DNA from: Paracoccus spongiarum
Lineage (GTDB): Bacteria > Pseudomonadota > Alphaproteobacteria > Rhodobacterales > Rhodobacteraceae
Assembly (NCBI RefSeq): GCF_030732095.1
Contig: NZ_JAVAMQ010000002.1
Span: forward strand, 62,001 to 126,000
Direction of reading: 5' to 3'
DNA length: 64,000 nt
Within the stretch, counting starts at the first letter, position 1. Each line of letters opens with the position of its first letter. The translations under genes and the position numbers were made by a program. Of the stretch, positions 8,188 to 17,055 are shown piece by piece. The notes under the pieces were generated by a model. That model had not been told where the DNA came from. It did no database searches and worked only from the letters and a program-made list of their open reading frames with translations.

Positions 8188-9245
8188 GGCGTCCCCGCGG
8201 GAAAATGCCGGCGCGTGCGGTTGGCAATGGCGACCAGCGACAGCATCACCGGCACCTCGACCAGCACGCCGACCACCGTGGCCAGGGCCGCGCCCGAATT
8301 CAGGCCGAAAAGGCTGATCGCCACCGCGACCGCCAGCTCGAAGAAGTTGGAGGTGCCGATCAGGGCGCAGGGCGCCGCGACGCGGTGCGGCACCTTCAGC
8401 GCCCAGGCCGCGCCATAGGCCAGCGCGAACATCGCATAGCTCTGGATCAGGATCGGCACCGCGATCAGCAGGATCAGCAGCGGCCGGTTCAGGATCGCCT
8501 CGCCCTGAAGGCCGAAGAGGATCGCGACGGTGGCGATCAGCCCCATCATCGACAGCGGCTTGATGCGCGCGGTAAACGCCGCGATCGCCTCGGGGCCGGC
8601 CAGCGCGCGGCGCGTCACAAGCCCCGCGACCAGGGGCAGCACCACATACAGCAGCGTCGCCAGAACCAGCGTCTGCCAGGGCACCGCGATCTCGGTCACG
8701 CCCAGCAGGAAGGCCACGATGGGCGCGAAGGCCACGACCATGATGAGGTCGTTCACCGACACCTGCACCAGCGTGTAGGTGGCATCGCCCCGGGTCAGTT
8801 GCGCCCACACGAACACCATCGCCGTGCAGGGCGCGGCGCCCAGCAGGATCAGCCCCGCGATGTATTGCGCGGCATCCTCGGGCGCGATCCGGGACGCGAA
8901 GACATGCTCGAAGAACAGCACCGCCAGCGCCGCCATCGTGAAGGGCTTGATGAGCCAGTTCACCGCCAGCGTGATCATCAGCCCGCCCGGCTGCCGCGCG
9001 ACGCCCGCCACGGCGCCGAAATCGACATTGACCATCATCGGATAGACCATCGCCCAGATCAGCACCGCCACGACGAGGTTGATCGAGGCGACCTCGGCCC
9101 CGGCGATGGCGCCGACAAGGCCGGGCGCCACGATCCCGAGGACAAGCCCCGCCCCCATCGCCAGAGCGACCCACAGGGTCAGCCAGCGTTCGAAGGTGCC
9201 AAGCGGGCTTGAGTCCGGGCGGATGTCGGCGGTGCTGTCTGTCAT
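8184..9245 (-). CDS. acr3: Arsenite efflux transporter, Acr3 family
   Basis: 353 aa, about ten membrane segments, BASS superfamily. ATG 9245 gives the usual short polar N-terminus ([20 protein letters not shown]) before the first helix. Diagnostic features: [25 protein letters not shown] with the Cys required for arsenite transport, and [11 protein letters not shown]. Exports arsenite (As(OH)3/As(OH)2O-) in exchange for protons. Lies 7 bp after the LMW-PTP arsC and overlaps the second arsC, so the reductases and pump are made together. Confidence 0.94.
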   Translation of the reverse strand: MTDSTADIRPDSSPLGTFERWLTLWVALAMGAGLVLGIVAPGLVGAIAGAEVASINLVVAVLIWAMVYPMMVNVDFGAVAGVARQPGGLMITLAVNWLIKPFTMAALAVLFFEHVFASRIAPEDAAQYIAGLILLGAAPCTAMVFVWAQLTRGDATYTLVQVSVNDLIMVVAFAPIVAFLLGVTEIAVPWQTLVLATLLYVVLPLVAGLVTRRALAGPEAIAAFTARIKPLSMMGLIATVAILFGLQGEAILNRPLLILLIAVPILIQSYAMFALAYGAAWALKVPHRVAAPCALIGTSNFFELAVAVAISLFGLNSGAALATVVGVLVEVPVMLSLVAIANRTRRHFPAGTP

Positions 9246-9252
9246 GCTGTCC

Positions 9253-9768
9253 TCAGGTCGTGGCGGGTTCGGCGTCGGTCTTGCCGATCTGGTCCACGCG
9301 CGCCTGCAGCGACAGTCGATCCAGCGAGTCGACCGGCAGATTGGTGAAGATGCCGATGCGGTTGCGCAGCATCCGGTAGGTGTCGGCAAAGGCCAGGGCG
9401 CGCTCGGCCTCGCCGCCGGTCACGGCGGCCGGATCGGACATGCCCCAATGCGCTGTCATCGGATGGCCGGGCCAGACCGGGCAGGTCTCGCCCGCGGCAT
9501 CGTCGCAGACGGTGAAGACGAACTGCATCTGCGGCGCGTCCGGGCCTGCGAATTCGTCCCAGCTTTTCGAGCGCAGCCCCTTGGTGGGGTGGCCCTCGCG
9601 GCGCAGCAGGTCCAGCGCCAGCGGGTTGACCTCGCCCTTTGGCCAGGATCCGGCCGAATAGCCGCGGAACCTGCCCGCGCCCTCGCGGTTCAGGATCGAC
9701 TCGGCCAGGATCGAGCGGGCAGAGTTTCCGGTGCAGAGAAACAGGACGTTGTAGATCGTATCCGACAT
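9253..9768 (-). CDS. arsC: Arsenate reductase, low-molecular-weight phosphatase type
   Basis: 171 aa from ATG 9768. [17 protein letters not shown] (about 7-23) is the C-x5-R-S phosphatase loop. [19 protein letters not shown] carries the further Cys residues used for the disulphide cascade, and the conserved general-acid Asp lies in the C-terminal half (MSDPA). Members of this subgroup in Proteobacteria use thioredoxin or glutathione. Placed directly after arsR (8 bp) and before acr3. The frame can be extended upstream but nothing supports that; the chosen Met starts the conserved domain. Confidence 0.92.
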   Translation of the reverse strand: MSDTIYNVLFLCTGNSARSILAESILNREGAGRFRGYSAGSWPKGEVNPLALDLLRREGHPTKGLRSKSWDEFAGPDAPQMQFVFTVCDDAAGETCPVWPGHPMTAHWGMSDPAAVTGGEAERALAFADTYRMLRNRIGIFTNLPVDSLDRLSLQARVDQIGKTDAEPATT

Positions 9769-9776
9769 GGCTGACC

Positions 9777-10109
9777 TCAGCAGTTGCAGGCAATCTGGTC
9801 CACGACCGGCTGGCAAAGCTCGGGCCGGCCGCCGCAGCAATCCTGCAAGAGGAAGACCAGAAGTCCGCGCATCGCCTCCATCTCGGCGAAATAGCGGATC
9901 GAGCGTCCCTCACGGACCGACCGCACCAGCCCCGCCGCCGACAGGATGGCAAGGTTGTTCGACAGGGTATTGGGGCGGATCGCGCAGGCGGTGGCGATCT
10001 CGCCGGCGGCCATGCCCTCGGGTCCGGCCTGGATCAGTTGCCGGAACACGTCGAGGCGCGTGTCATGGGCCAGGGCCGAAAGCGAGTCGAGGGCACGTGT
10101 CTTTTCCAT
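9777..10109 (-). CDS. arsR: ArsR-family arsenic-responsive repressor
   Basis: 110 aa. Winged helix: LDSLSALAHDTRLDVFRQL, then recognition helix RPNTLSNNLAILSAAGLV and wing RSVREGRSIRYF. The canonical C-V-C As(III) site of the recognition helix is absent. Instead Cys91-Cys92, Cys99, Cys108 and Cys110 cluster at the C-terminus, a placement known for ArsR proteins with C-terminal arsenite sites. First gene of the operon, expected to repress it until arsenite binds. Only about 10 bp separate the ATG from the likely -10 region, so the message may be nearly leaderless. Confidence 0.93.
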   Translation of the reverse strand: MEKTRALDSLSALAHDTRLDVFRQLIQAGPEGMAAGEIATACAIRPNTLSNNLAILSAAGLVRSVREGRSIRYFAEMEAMRGLLVFLLQDCCGGRPELCQPVVDQIACNC

Positions 10110-10123
10110 AGTTCATGTATTGT

Positions 10124-10133
10124 CGATTAATCG
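10124..10133. promoter_or_regulatory. Candidate ArsR operator
   Basis: Perfect 10-bp palindrome cgattaatcg centred 19 bp upstream of the arsR ATG. Read on the minus strand it lies between a TTGCGC -35-like and an AATACA -10-like element, the usual place for an ArsR box. Not tested against a matrix. Confidence 0.45.
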
Positions 10134-10145
10134 GGCCGGCGCAAC

Positions 10146-10186
10146 CCCCGTCACCGGAAGCCCCGTCACCGCAAGCCCCGTCACCG
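10146..10186. repeat. Three tandem copies of a 15-bp unit
   Basis: The core ccccgtcaccg recurs at 10146-10156, 10161-10171 and 10176-10186, exactly 15 bp apart, with g/c-a-a-g linkers. It lies in the divergent gap between arsR and yidC. Function unknown; possibly slippage-generated. Confidence 0.8.
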
Positions 10187-10267
10187 CGGCCCTGCCCCGG
10201 CAGCCTCGCGGGCAGGGCCGCCGCAGCCGATTTCGGCAGGGAAAGACAGGGCAAGGGGCAAATGCGC

Positions 10268-10296
10268 TTGACCTTTGATGCCCCCTTCTGTTGAAC
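10268..10296 (+). promoter_or_regulatory. Weak candidate promoter for yidC
   Basis: TTGACC (10268-10273), 17-bp spacer, TTGAAC (10291-10296), about 30 bp before the yidC start. The -35 is good, the -10 poor. Confidence 0.3.
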
Positions 10297-10329
10297 CGGC
10301 GCGACTGACGCGCTGACAGTGGTGAGGGT

Positions 10330-12189
10330 ATGGAAGACAACAACCGCAATCTGATCCTGGCGACAGTGCTGTCGTTCGTGGTGATCCTGATCTGGTATAC
10401 TGTCTTTGCGCCCGAGCCGCCGGTCGAGCAGACCGCCGATGCGCCCGCCTCGCAGCAGATCGCGGCAGACAGCGCCGCCGCGCCCGCAACACCCTCGGCG
10501 GGCGGCGCGCCCGCGGAACTGGGCGACGCGGCCACCAGCCCCGAAACCCTGCGCGCCGGGCGCGTCCGGATCGAGTCGCCCGCGCTGAGCGGGTCGATCT
10601 CGCTGGCCGGCGGGCGGATCGACGACCTGCTGCTGACGCGCTATCGCGAGACGCTGGATGCCGGCTCGGCCGATGTGCGACTGCTGGCGCCCTCGTCGGC
10701 GACGGCCGATCCGTCGATCGCCGCGGCCGGCGCAAAGCCCTATTACGCGGTCTATGGCTGGACCCCGGGCGCGGGCACCGACCCGGCGCTGGTGCCCGGC
10801 CCCTCGACGGTCTGGGAACGGGAATCGGGCGAGGTGCTGTCGCCGGGCCAGCCTGTCACCCTGGTCTGGGACAACGGCGCGGGCCAGGTGTTCCGCCGCA
10901 GCTTCGAACTGGACGACAACTATCTGTTCACCGTCTCGCAAAGCGTGCAGAACAACGGCGACAGCGCCTTCAACGCCGCGCCCTACGGAATCATCGCCCG
11001 GCACGGCCGCCCCGACACGCAGAACTTCTTCGTGCTGCACGAGGGTGCGGTGGGGATGCATGACGGTCAGCTGATCGAGTTGAAATACAAGAACATCGTC
11101 GATCTTGAACCGGTCGACCGCGAGGGTCGCGCCGAGGTCATCGAGGTCAACGAGAACGGCTGGATCGGCTTTACCGACAAATACTGGATGACCACCCTCG
11201 CCCCCGCCCCCGGCCAGCCCTTCAGCGCCGTGGTGAAATACGCCGACGGCGCCGACATCTTCCAGGCCGAGGCCCGCTATCCGATGCAGACGGTGGCGCC
11301 GGGCGGCGAGTTCACCTCGCAGGGCTACCTGTTCGCGGGCGCGAAGGTCTGGGAGGTCGTGAGCGGCTACGAGGAAAGCCCTGGCATCCAGAGATTCGTC
11401 GACTCGATCGACTGGGGCTGGTTCTATTTCCTCACCAAGCCGATCTTCCGGCTGCTGCACTGGCTGAACGGCTTCATCGGCAACATGGGCTGGTCGATCA
11501 TCGCGCTGACCTTCATCCTCAAGCTGCTGGTCTTCCCGCTGGCCCGCAAATCCTACATCTCGATGGCCAAGATGAAGGAATTGCAGCCGCAGATGGAGGC
11601 AATCAAGGAACGCACCGGCGACGACCGGATGAAGTACCAGAAAGAGGTGATGGAGCTTTACAAGTCCCAGAAGGTGAACCCCGCCGCGGGCTGCCTTCCG
11701 GTGCTGCTGCAGATCCCGATCTTCTTCGCGCTCTACAAGGTGATCTTCGTCACCATCGAACTGCGCCACGCCCCCTGGATCGGCTGGATCCGCGACCTTG
11801 CCGCGCCCGATCCGTCCAGCCTGCTGAACCTGTTCGGGCTGCTGCCCTTTGCGCCGCCCGCGCAGGGCACGCTGCTGCACTCGCTGTCGCTGCCGGCGCT
11901 GGCCATCGTGCTGGGCATCAGCATGTGGATGCAGCAGAAGCTGAACCCCGCCCCCGCCGATCCGGCGCAGAAGATGATCTTTGCGTGGATGCCGTGGATC
12001 TTCATGTTCATGCTGGGCGGCTTTGCATCGGGGCTGGTGCTGTACTGGATCACCAACAACCTGATCACCATCGTCCAGCAGTATTCGATCATGACGATGC
12101 ATGGCCACCGCCCCGACTTCTTCGGCAACATCAAGGCCTCGGTCCCGAAACGGCCCAAGAAGGAAGCCGCCAGGGACAAGGGCAAGTGA
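10330..12189 (+). CDS. yidC: Membrane protein insertase YidC
   Basis: 619 aa, the Gram-negative long form. Helix 1 at about 8-24 (LILATVLSFVVILIWYTVF), then a large periplasmic domain to about 350, then the five-helix 60 kDa insertase core (GWFYFLTKPIFRLLHWLNGFIGN; hydrophilic-groove region SIIALTFILKLLVFPLARKS; later helices to ITNNLITIVQQYSIM). The tail is basic ([13 protein letters not shown]), as expected for ribosome contact. Inserts and folds inner-membrane proteins alone or with SecYEG. The upstream rpmH-rnpA genes usual in bacteria are missing here; the arsenic operon lies there instead. Overlaps the next start (GTGA). Confidence 0.96.
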   Translation: MEDNNRNLILATVLSFVVILIWYTVFAPEPPVEQTADAPASQQIAADSAAAPATPSAGGAPAELGDAATSPETLRAGRVRIESPALSGSISLAGGRIDDLLLTRYRETLDAGSADVRLLAPSSATADPSIAAAGAKPYYAVYGWTPGAGTDPALVPGPSTVWERESGEVLSPGQPVTLVWDNGAGQVFRRSFELDDNYLFTVSQSVQNNGDSAFNAAPYGIIARHGRPDTQNFFVLHEGAVGMHDGQLIELKYKNIVDLEPVDREGRAEVIEVNENGWIGFTDKYWMTTLAPAPGQPFSAVVKYADGADIFQAEARYPMQTVAPGGEFTSQGYLFAGAKVWEVVSGYEESPGIQRFVDSIDWGWFYFLTKPIFRLLHWLNGFIGNMGWSIIALTFILKLLVFPLARKSYISMAKMKELQPQMEAIKERTGDDRMKYQKEVMELYKSQKVNPAAGCLPVLLQIPIFFALYKVIFVTIELRHAPWIGWIRDLAAPDPSSLLNLFGLLPFAPPAQGTLLHSLSLPALAIVLGISMWMQQKLNPAPADPAQKMIFAWMPWIFMFMLGGFASGLVLYWITNNLITIVQQYSIMTMHGHRPDFFGNIKASVPKRPKKEAARDKGK

Positions 12190-12947
12190 TCGCCCGCCTG
12201 GCCCATATCCACCGTCATCCGATCAAGTCGATCGGCGGCGAGGGGCTGGGCCGGGTCAGCCTGCGCGCGGCGCGCCGCCTGCCGGGCGACCGCGAATGGG
12301 CGGTCCTGACCGAAGCCGGCGAACGCAATGCGCAGGCCAGCCAGACCGGCGGGCAGCCCGATCGCTGGCTGCCGAAATCCTGCTTCGTGCGGGGCGTCGC
12401 CGCGGCGCCGGTGCAGGCGATCCGGGGCGGCTGGCAGGGCGCGCGGCTATCGCTGCGCCACCCCGACCGGCCCGATCTGGACTTCGACCCCGAGACCGAA
12501 TCCGCGCGGCTGATCGACTGGCTGGCCCCGCTGTGGCCCGCCGAGGCCGCGCCGCCCACGCGGCTGGTGCGCGGCGCGGCGATCTGGACCGACCAGAAAT
12601 GGCCCTGGATCTCGATCCTGTCGCTGTCGAGCCTGGTCGATCTGGAAGCCCGCGCCGGACAGCCGCTTGGCCTCGACCGCTGGCGCGGCAATCTGTGGGT
12701 CGAGGGCTGGGCGCCCTTCGCGGAGCGCGACCTGATCGGCCGGGTGATCCGCATCGGCGCGGTCGAGTTGCGCGTGACTGCCCACATCGGCCGCTGCGAG
12801 GCGACCAGCGCCAGCACCCGGACGGGTCGGCGCGACATCGACATGCTGAAAACGCTTGAGGAACAGTATGGCCACACCGATTTCGGCATCTTTGCCGAGG
12901 TGGTGACGGGTGGCGACATCGAGACCGGCGACGAGGTGACGGCATGA
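12186..12947 (+). CDS. MOSC-domain protein
   Basis: 253 aa from GTG 12186, which overlaps the yidC stop. N-terminal beta-barrel segment [20 protein letters not shown] (residues 4-23), then the MOSC core with [14 protein letters not shown] and the conserved Cys in [17 protein letters not shown] near residue 205, where the MOCO-sulfurase C-terminal family places its sulfur-carrier Cys. MOSC proteins carry sulfur or bind molybdenum cofactor, or detoxify N-hydroxylated compounds with a reductase; the precise substrate cannot be told. The placement between yidC and yihA is common in Rhodobacteraceae. Confidence 0.85.
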   Translation: MIARLAHIHRHPIKSIGGEGLGRVSLRAARRLPGDREWAVLTEAGERNAQASQTGGQPDRWLPKSCFVRGVAAAPVQAIRGGWQGARLSLRHPDRPDLDFDPETESARLIDWLAPLWPAEAAPPTRLVRGAAIWTDQKWPWISILSLSSLVDLEARAGQPLGLDRWRGNLWVEGWAPFAERDLIGRVIRIGAVELRVTAHIGRCEATSASTRTGRRDIDMLKTLEEQYGHTDFGIFAEVVTGGDIETGDEVTA

Positions 12948-13594
12948 AGGTGGCCTTCCCGGTCGCGCCCGAGCCCGAGGCCGGACCGGCCGAGGCCGCC
13001 CGCCTGCTGTTCGCGGGGCCGGTCGATTTCCTCAAGGGCGTCGTCCACATGGACGGGCTGCCGCCGGCCGACCGTCCCGAAGTCTGCTTTGCCGGCCGAA
13101 GCAATGTCGGCAAGTCCAGCCTGATCAACGCGCTGACCGGGCGCAAGGGGATCGCGCGGGCCTCGAACACGCCCGGCCGCACGCAGGAGATCAACTATTT
13201 CACCCTGGGCGAACGCAGCTATCTGGTCGACCTGCCCGGCTATGGCTTTGCCAGGGCGCCGGTGGCGGTGGTCGCCAGGTGGCAGGCGCTGCTGAAGTCC
13301 TATCTCGCCGGTCGGCCGACGCTGCGGCGCGCCTTCTGCCTGATCGATTCGCGCCACGGCGTGAAGCCCGTCGATCACGAGATCATGACGCTGCTGGACC
13401 GCTCGGCCGTGCCGTTCCAGGTGGTGCTGACCAAGGCCGACAAGCTGGGGCCCAACGCCATCAGGCCGGTGCTGGAGCAGGTCGAGGCCGAATTGCAGAA
13501 ACACCCCGCCGCCTTCCCGGAACTGGTGGTCACCTCCTCCGAGGGTGGGCAGGGCATCGCCACGCTGCGCGCGATCATCGCCGGGCTGGACTGA
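12944..13594 (+). CDS. yihA: Ribosome-biogenesis GTP-binding protein YihA/EngB
   Basis: 216 aa TRAFAC GTPase. G1 [16 protein letters not shown] (about 47-62), G2 in [15 protein letters not shown]3 DLPGYGFA, G4 LTKADKLG, G5 TSSEGG. Required for 50S subunit assembly in most bacteria. ATG overlaps the MOSC-gene stop by 4 bp (ATGA), so the genes are coupled. Confidence 0.95.
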   Translation: MKVAFPVAPEPEAGPAEAARLLFAGPVDFLKGVVHMDGLPPADRPEVCFAGRSNVGKSSLINALTGRKGIARASNTPGRTQEINYFTLGERSYLVDLPGYGFARAPVAVVARWQALLKSYLAGRPTLRRAFCLIDSRHGVKPVDHEIMTLLDRSAVPFQVVLTKADKLGPNAIRPVLEQVEAELQKHPAAFPELVVTSSEGGQGIATLRAIIAGLD

Positions 13595-13641
13595 TCGCGC
13601 CCCGCGTCCTAGGGTCCGCCCGTCGGCAAGGGACCCCGAGG

Positions 13642-14556
13642 ATGAGAACGCAGAACATGAACCGTGACTGGATCGCCACCGCCCGCACGCTGTCCGAGGC
13701 CCTGCCCTATCTGCAACGCTATTCCGGGGCCGTGGTGGTGGTGAAATTCGGCGGCAACGCGATGGGCGACGATGACGCGATGGCCGAATTCGCCCGCGAC
13801 ATCGTGCTGATGAAGCAGGTCGGCATGAACCCCGTGGTCTGTCATGGCGGCGGCCCGATGATCAACCAGTTGCTGGACAGGCTGGGCATCGAAAGCCGCT
13901 TCGTGCGCGGCAAGCGCGTGACCACCAAGGAAACCGTCGAGGTGGTCGAGATGGTGCTGTCGGGCCTCGTCAACAAGCGCATCGTGCAGGCGATCAACGA
14001 TGCCGGCGGCCGCGCCGTGGGCATCAGCGGCAAGGATGACGACATGATGGTGTGCGAGGCGGACGACCCGGAACTGGGCTTCGTGGGCCGACCGATCGAG
14101 ATGAACGTGCAGATCATCCGCGACCTCTACACCGCCGGAATGATCCCGGTGATTGCGCCCGTCGCCACCGGCATGGAGGACAACGAGACCTTCAACGTCA
14201 ATGGCGACACTGCCGCCGGCGCCATCGCCGGGGCGCTGCGGGCCGACCGGCTGCTGCTGCTGACCGATGTCGCGGGCGTCAAGGACGCGTCCGGGCAGGT
14301 GGTGACGCAGCTGCATCCCGACCAGGTCCGCAGCATGATCGAGGATGGCCAGATCGCCGGCGGGATGATCCCCAAGACCGAAACCGCGCTGAAGGCCATC
14401 GACGAGGGCGTGCGTGCGGTGGTGATCCTCGATGGCCGGGTGCGCAACGCCTGCCTGCTGGAACTGTTCACCGAACACGGCGCGGGAAGCCTGATCCGCA
14501 CCACCGAGCCGCGGGTCAAGCCGCGCGGGCTGCGGCAGGGCGAGGATGGGCTGTGA
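13642..14556 (+). CDS. argB: Acetylglutamate kinase
   Basis: 304 aa amino-acid kinase. [23 protein letters not shown] carries the nucleotide-binding Lys and Gly loop; [17 protein letters not shown] binds N-acetylglutamate; [15 protein letters not shown] and [10 protein letters not shown] form the ATP site; [12 protein letters not shown] follows. Second step of arginine synthesis: N-acetylglutamate to N-acetylglutamyl phosphate, usually feedback-inhibited by arginine and PII-regulated. An alternative ATG at 13657 (M-N-R-D-W) is equally plausible; the upstream one has GAGG abutting it, giving poor spacing. Confidence 0.95.
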   Translation: MRTQNMNRDWIATARTLSEALPYLQRYSGAVVVVKFGGNAMGDDDAMAEFARDIVLMKQVGMNPVVCHGGGPMINQLLDRLGIESRFVRGKRVTTKETVEVVEMVLSGLVNKRIVQAINDAGGRAVGISGKDDDMMVCEADDPELGFVGRPIEMNVQIIRDLYTAGMIPVIAPVATGMEDNETFNVNGDTAAGAIAGALRADRLLLLTDVAGVKDASGQVVTQLHPDQVRSMIEDGQIAGGMIPKTETALKAIDEGVRAVVILDGRVRNACLLELFTEHGAGSLIRTTEPRVKPRGLRQGEDGL

Positions 14557-15190
14557 TCCGGCCGATCCCGAACGCCTGACCCCACCGGCGGGGCTTGTGG
14601 TCGCGGGGCGCTGCCGCGACGGCGCGGATGCGATCGTCCTGCTGTCCCCCGACGGGCCGGCCTTGTGGCGGATCTTTTCCGCCGCGCCCGAATTCGCCGA
14701 TGGCGCGGCCGACCCGCTGGACCGATGGTCGCGGCGGATCGTGCTGCCCTGGGCCGCGGCGCTTGGCGGGCAGGCGCTGTTCCCCTCGGACGGGCCGCCG
14801 CATCCGCCCTTCGTCGCCTGGGCATTGGCCAGCGGTCGCTGCTGGTCGTCGCCGGTGGGGATGCTGGTGCATGACCGCCTGGGGCTGTTTGTCAGCTTTC
14901 GCGCCGCGCTGCGCCTGCCGGGGCGGGCGCCGGAGGAGGTTGCGGCTGCGACCGGCCCCTGCCAGACCGCCCCCTGCCAGACCTGCACCCGCCCCTGCCT
15001 TGCCGCCTGCCCGGTCGACGCCTTCCGGACCGGCTATGACACCGGGCGATGCCACGACTGGTTGAGCCGCCCGCAGGGCGTTGACTGCATGAATTCCGGC
15101 TGCCGTGTCAGACGCGCTTGCCCCCTCAGCAAGGGCTGTGGCAGGCTGCCCGAACAATCGGCATGGCATATGAGGCAGTTCCACCCATGA
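14546..15190 (+). CDS. Ferredoxin-like iron-sulfur protein
   Basis: 214 aa, overlaps argB by 11 bp. The C-terminal third has a dicluster-like Cys pattern: [13 protein letters not shown] (C-x2-C-x3-C-x3-C-P) and [12 protein letters not shown], with other Cys between, suiting one or two [4Fe-4S] clusters. The N-terminal two-thirds ([40 protein letters not shown]) resembles the substrate-side region seen in QueG-related and other small ferredoxin-fold proteins. Rhodobacteraceae carry this gene beside argB, but its redox partner is unknown. A role in arginine synthesis should not be assumed from position alone. Confidence 0.75.
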   Translation: MGCDPADPERLTPPAGLVVAGRCRDGADAIVLLSPDGPALWRIFSAAPEFADGAADPLDRWSRRIVLPWAAALGGQALFPSDGPPHPPFVAWALASGRCWSSPVGMLVHDRLGLFVSFRAALRLPGRAPEEVAAATGPCQTAPCQTCTRPCLAACPVDAFRTGYDTGRCHDWLSRPQGVDCMNSGCRVRRACPLSKGCGRLPEQSAWHMRQFHP

Positions 15191-15705
15191 CCCCCCTTGG
15201 ACATCGACGCCTGATCCTGACGCGCCACGCCAAATCGGCCTGGGACGACCCGACGCTTTCGGATCACGACCGGCCGCTGAACGATCGCGGGCGCCGCTCG
15301 GCAAGGGCGCTTGGGGACTGGATGGCCAGCCGCGGCTATGAGCCCGAGGAGGTGCTGTGTTCCTCGGCGCGGCGCACGCAGGAAACCTGGGCGATGGCGG
15401 CCGGGGCGCCGCTCGAGGTGCGGCCGCTGCTGCGGATCGAGCCGGGCCTGTATCATGCGGGGCCCGACAAGATGCTGACGATCCTGCGCACCGCCAGCCA
15501 CCCGACGGTCATGATGATCGGCCACAATCCTGGCATTTCGGAACTGGCGGCCCTCTTGCCGGCGCGGCCGCCGCTGGACCCGGACTTCCGCCGCTATCCG
15601 ACCGGTGCGACGCTTGTGGTGGATTTCCAGGTCGACAGCTGGTCCGAGGTGCAGCCCGGCGAGGGCAGCGTGATGGATTTCGTGCGCCTCGACGGGCGGC
15701 ACTGA
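15187..15705 (+). CDS. SixA-like histidine phosphatase
   Basis: 172 aa from ATG 15187, overlapping the previous stop (ATGA). Phosphoglycerate-mutase fold: LILTRHAKSAWDD (about residues 8-20) has the R-H catalytic motif and IGHNPGISEL has the second His. The short form without a lid matches SixA, which dephosphorylates histidine-phosphotransfer proteins. The substrate here is unknown. Last gene of the yidC run, followed by a GC-rich hairpin. Confidence 0.85.
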   Translation: MTPLGHRRLILTRHAKSAWDDPTLSDHDRPLNDRGRRSARALGDWMASRGYEPEEVLCSSARRTQETWAMAAGAPLEVRPLLRIEPGLYHAGPDKMLTILRTASHPTVMMIGHNPGISELAALLPARPPLDPDFRRYPTGATLVVDFQVDSWSEVQPGEGSVMDFVRLDGRH

Positions 15706-15769
15706 GGCGAAACGGCGCGTCGCAGGAGGGGCGTGCGACCGACGCCCCCATCGAGGGGTCTGCGGCCGC

Positions 15770-15786
15770 CGGGGGCTGCGCCCCCG
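15770..15786. terminator. GC hairpin between convergent genes
   Basis: Perfect stem cgggggc/gcccccg with loop tgc. It is the only clear structure in the 150-bp gap between sixA and the binding-protein gene, which converge on it. No T-tract. The surrounding sequence is GC-rich with no reading frame I believe. Confidence 0.4.
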
Positions 15787-15855
15787 TGCGCGTCCCCGCA
15801 GCGCGGTCGGGCGCGGATCCGGGGTACGGTCGGGCGGGGTAAGACGTGCCGGGGA

Positions 15856-16872
15856 TCAGCGGAAGGGCGGCGCGTACATCAGCCCGCCCTGAGTCCATTG
15901 CGCGTTCAGGCCGCGGGCAAGGCCGATCGGGGTCTGTTCGCCGATATTGGCGGCGAAGATCTCGCCGTAATTGCCGCCGGCCTGGATCGCCCGCCGCGCC
16001 CATGCGGCGTCGAGACCCAGCATCGCGCCCAGATCCTCGGTCACGCCCAGCAGGCGCTGGACCTCGGGGTTGGCCGAGGACTTGATGAGTTCCTCGATGT
16101 TCTTCGAGGTGACGCCGTATTCCTCGGCCGCGATCAGCGCGAAGAGGGTCCAGCGCACCACATCGGCCCAGCGCGCCTCGTCCTGCCGGACCACCGGGCC
16201 AAGCGGCTCCTTGGAGATGATCTCGGGCAGCACGATGTGGTTCTCGGGGTCGGCAAAGGCCGCCCGCGTGGCCGCGAGGCCCGAGGCGTCGGTGGTGTAG
16301 GCCTCGCATTCGCGGGCCGAATAGCGCCGCTCGCCCTCGGCATCGCTGTCCACATCGACCTGCTTCAGGGTCATCCCGTTGGCGCGGAAATAATCGGCCA
16401 GGTTCTGCGCGCTGGTCGATCCGCTTTGCACGCAGATCGTCACGTCGTTCAGTTCCTTGACCGAGGTGACGCCCAGATCCTTGCGCACCATGAAGCCCTG
16501 GCCGTCATAGTAGTTCACACCGGCGAATTCCAGTTCCAGCGCCGTATCGCGCGAAAAGGTCCAGGTCGAGTTTCGCACCAGCAGATCGACCTTGCCCTCG
16601 GCCAGCATCTGGAAGCGGCTGGCGAGGTCGGTCGGCTGGAAGCTGACCTTCGAGGGATCGCCCAGCACCACGGCGGCAACCGCCTTGCAGAAGGCGACGT
16701 CGAAGCCGGTCCAGTTGCCGTTGGCATCGGGTGCCGCAAATCCCGCGAGCCCCGCATTGACCCCGCAGGACAGCTGGTCGCGGGCGCGGATGTCGTCCAG
16801 GACATCGGCGCCCGCAGGACCGCAAGAAAGTCCGGCCGCGGCCACGGCGCCGAGTATCACGCGTTTCATCAT
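15856..16872 (-). CDS. Periplasmic amino-acid-binding protein (AapJ-like), orphan
   Basis: 338 aa, ATG 16872 with AGGA upstream. Signal peptide 1-21 (VILGAVAAAGLSCGPAGA before D). Type II periplasmic fold of the family-3 polar-amino-acid receptors: LSCGVNAGLAGFAAPDANGNWTG, FDVAFCKAVAAVVLGD, LVRNSTWTFSRDT and VCVQSGST-like TICVQSGST. The length (about 340) fits AapJ/BztA of the general L-amino-acid ABC system rather than the shorter His/Gln receptors. No permease or ATPase gene is adjacent, so it must work with an unlinked transporter or be a paralogue of it. Confidence 0.87.
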   Translation of the reverse strand: MMKRVILGAVAAAGLSCGPAGADVLDDIRARDQLSCGVNAGLAGFAAPDANGNWTGFDVAFCKAVAAVVLGDPSKVSFQPTDLASRFQMLAEGKVDLLVRNSTWTFSRDTALELEFAGVNYYDGQGFMVRKDLGVTSVKELNDVTICVQSGSTSAQNLADYFRANGMTLKQVDVDSDAEGERRYSARECEAYTTDASGLAATRAAFADPENHIVLPEIISKEPLGPVVRQDEARWADVVRWTLFALIAAEEYGVTSKNIEELIKSSANPEVQRLLGVTEDLGAMLGLDAAWARRAIQAGGNYGEIFAANIGEQTPIGLARGLNAQWTQGGLMYAPPFR

Positions 16873-17055
16873 TCCTGTCCCTTTTGCGGACCCGTCCGCA
16901 GGCTTGCCCCGGCCCTGCCCGTTACCCTTGGTCCCTTCCATCGCCCGGACGATCGCGGCGGCGTCATTTCCTGCGCCGCCCGCACCGCCGCGGATGAGCA
17001 GCATTGTGCCGATACGGGGTGTGAGGTCAAGCGGACCCTTGCCTTTCGCGACGTT

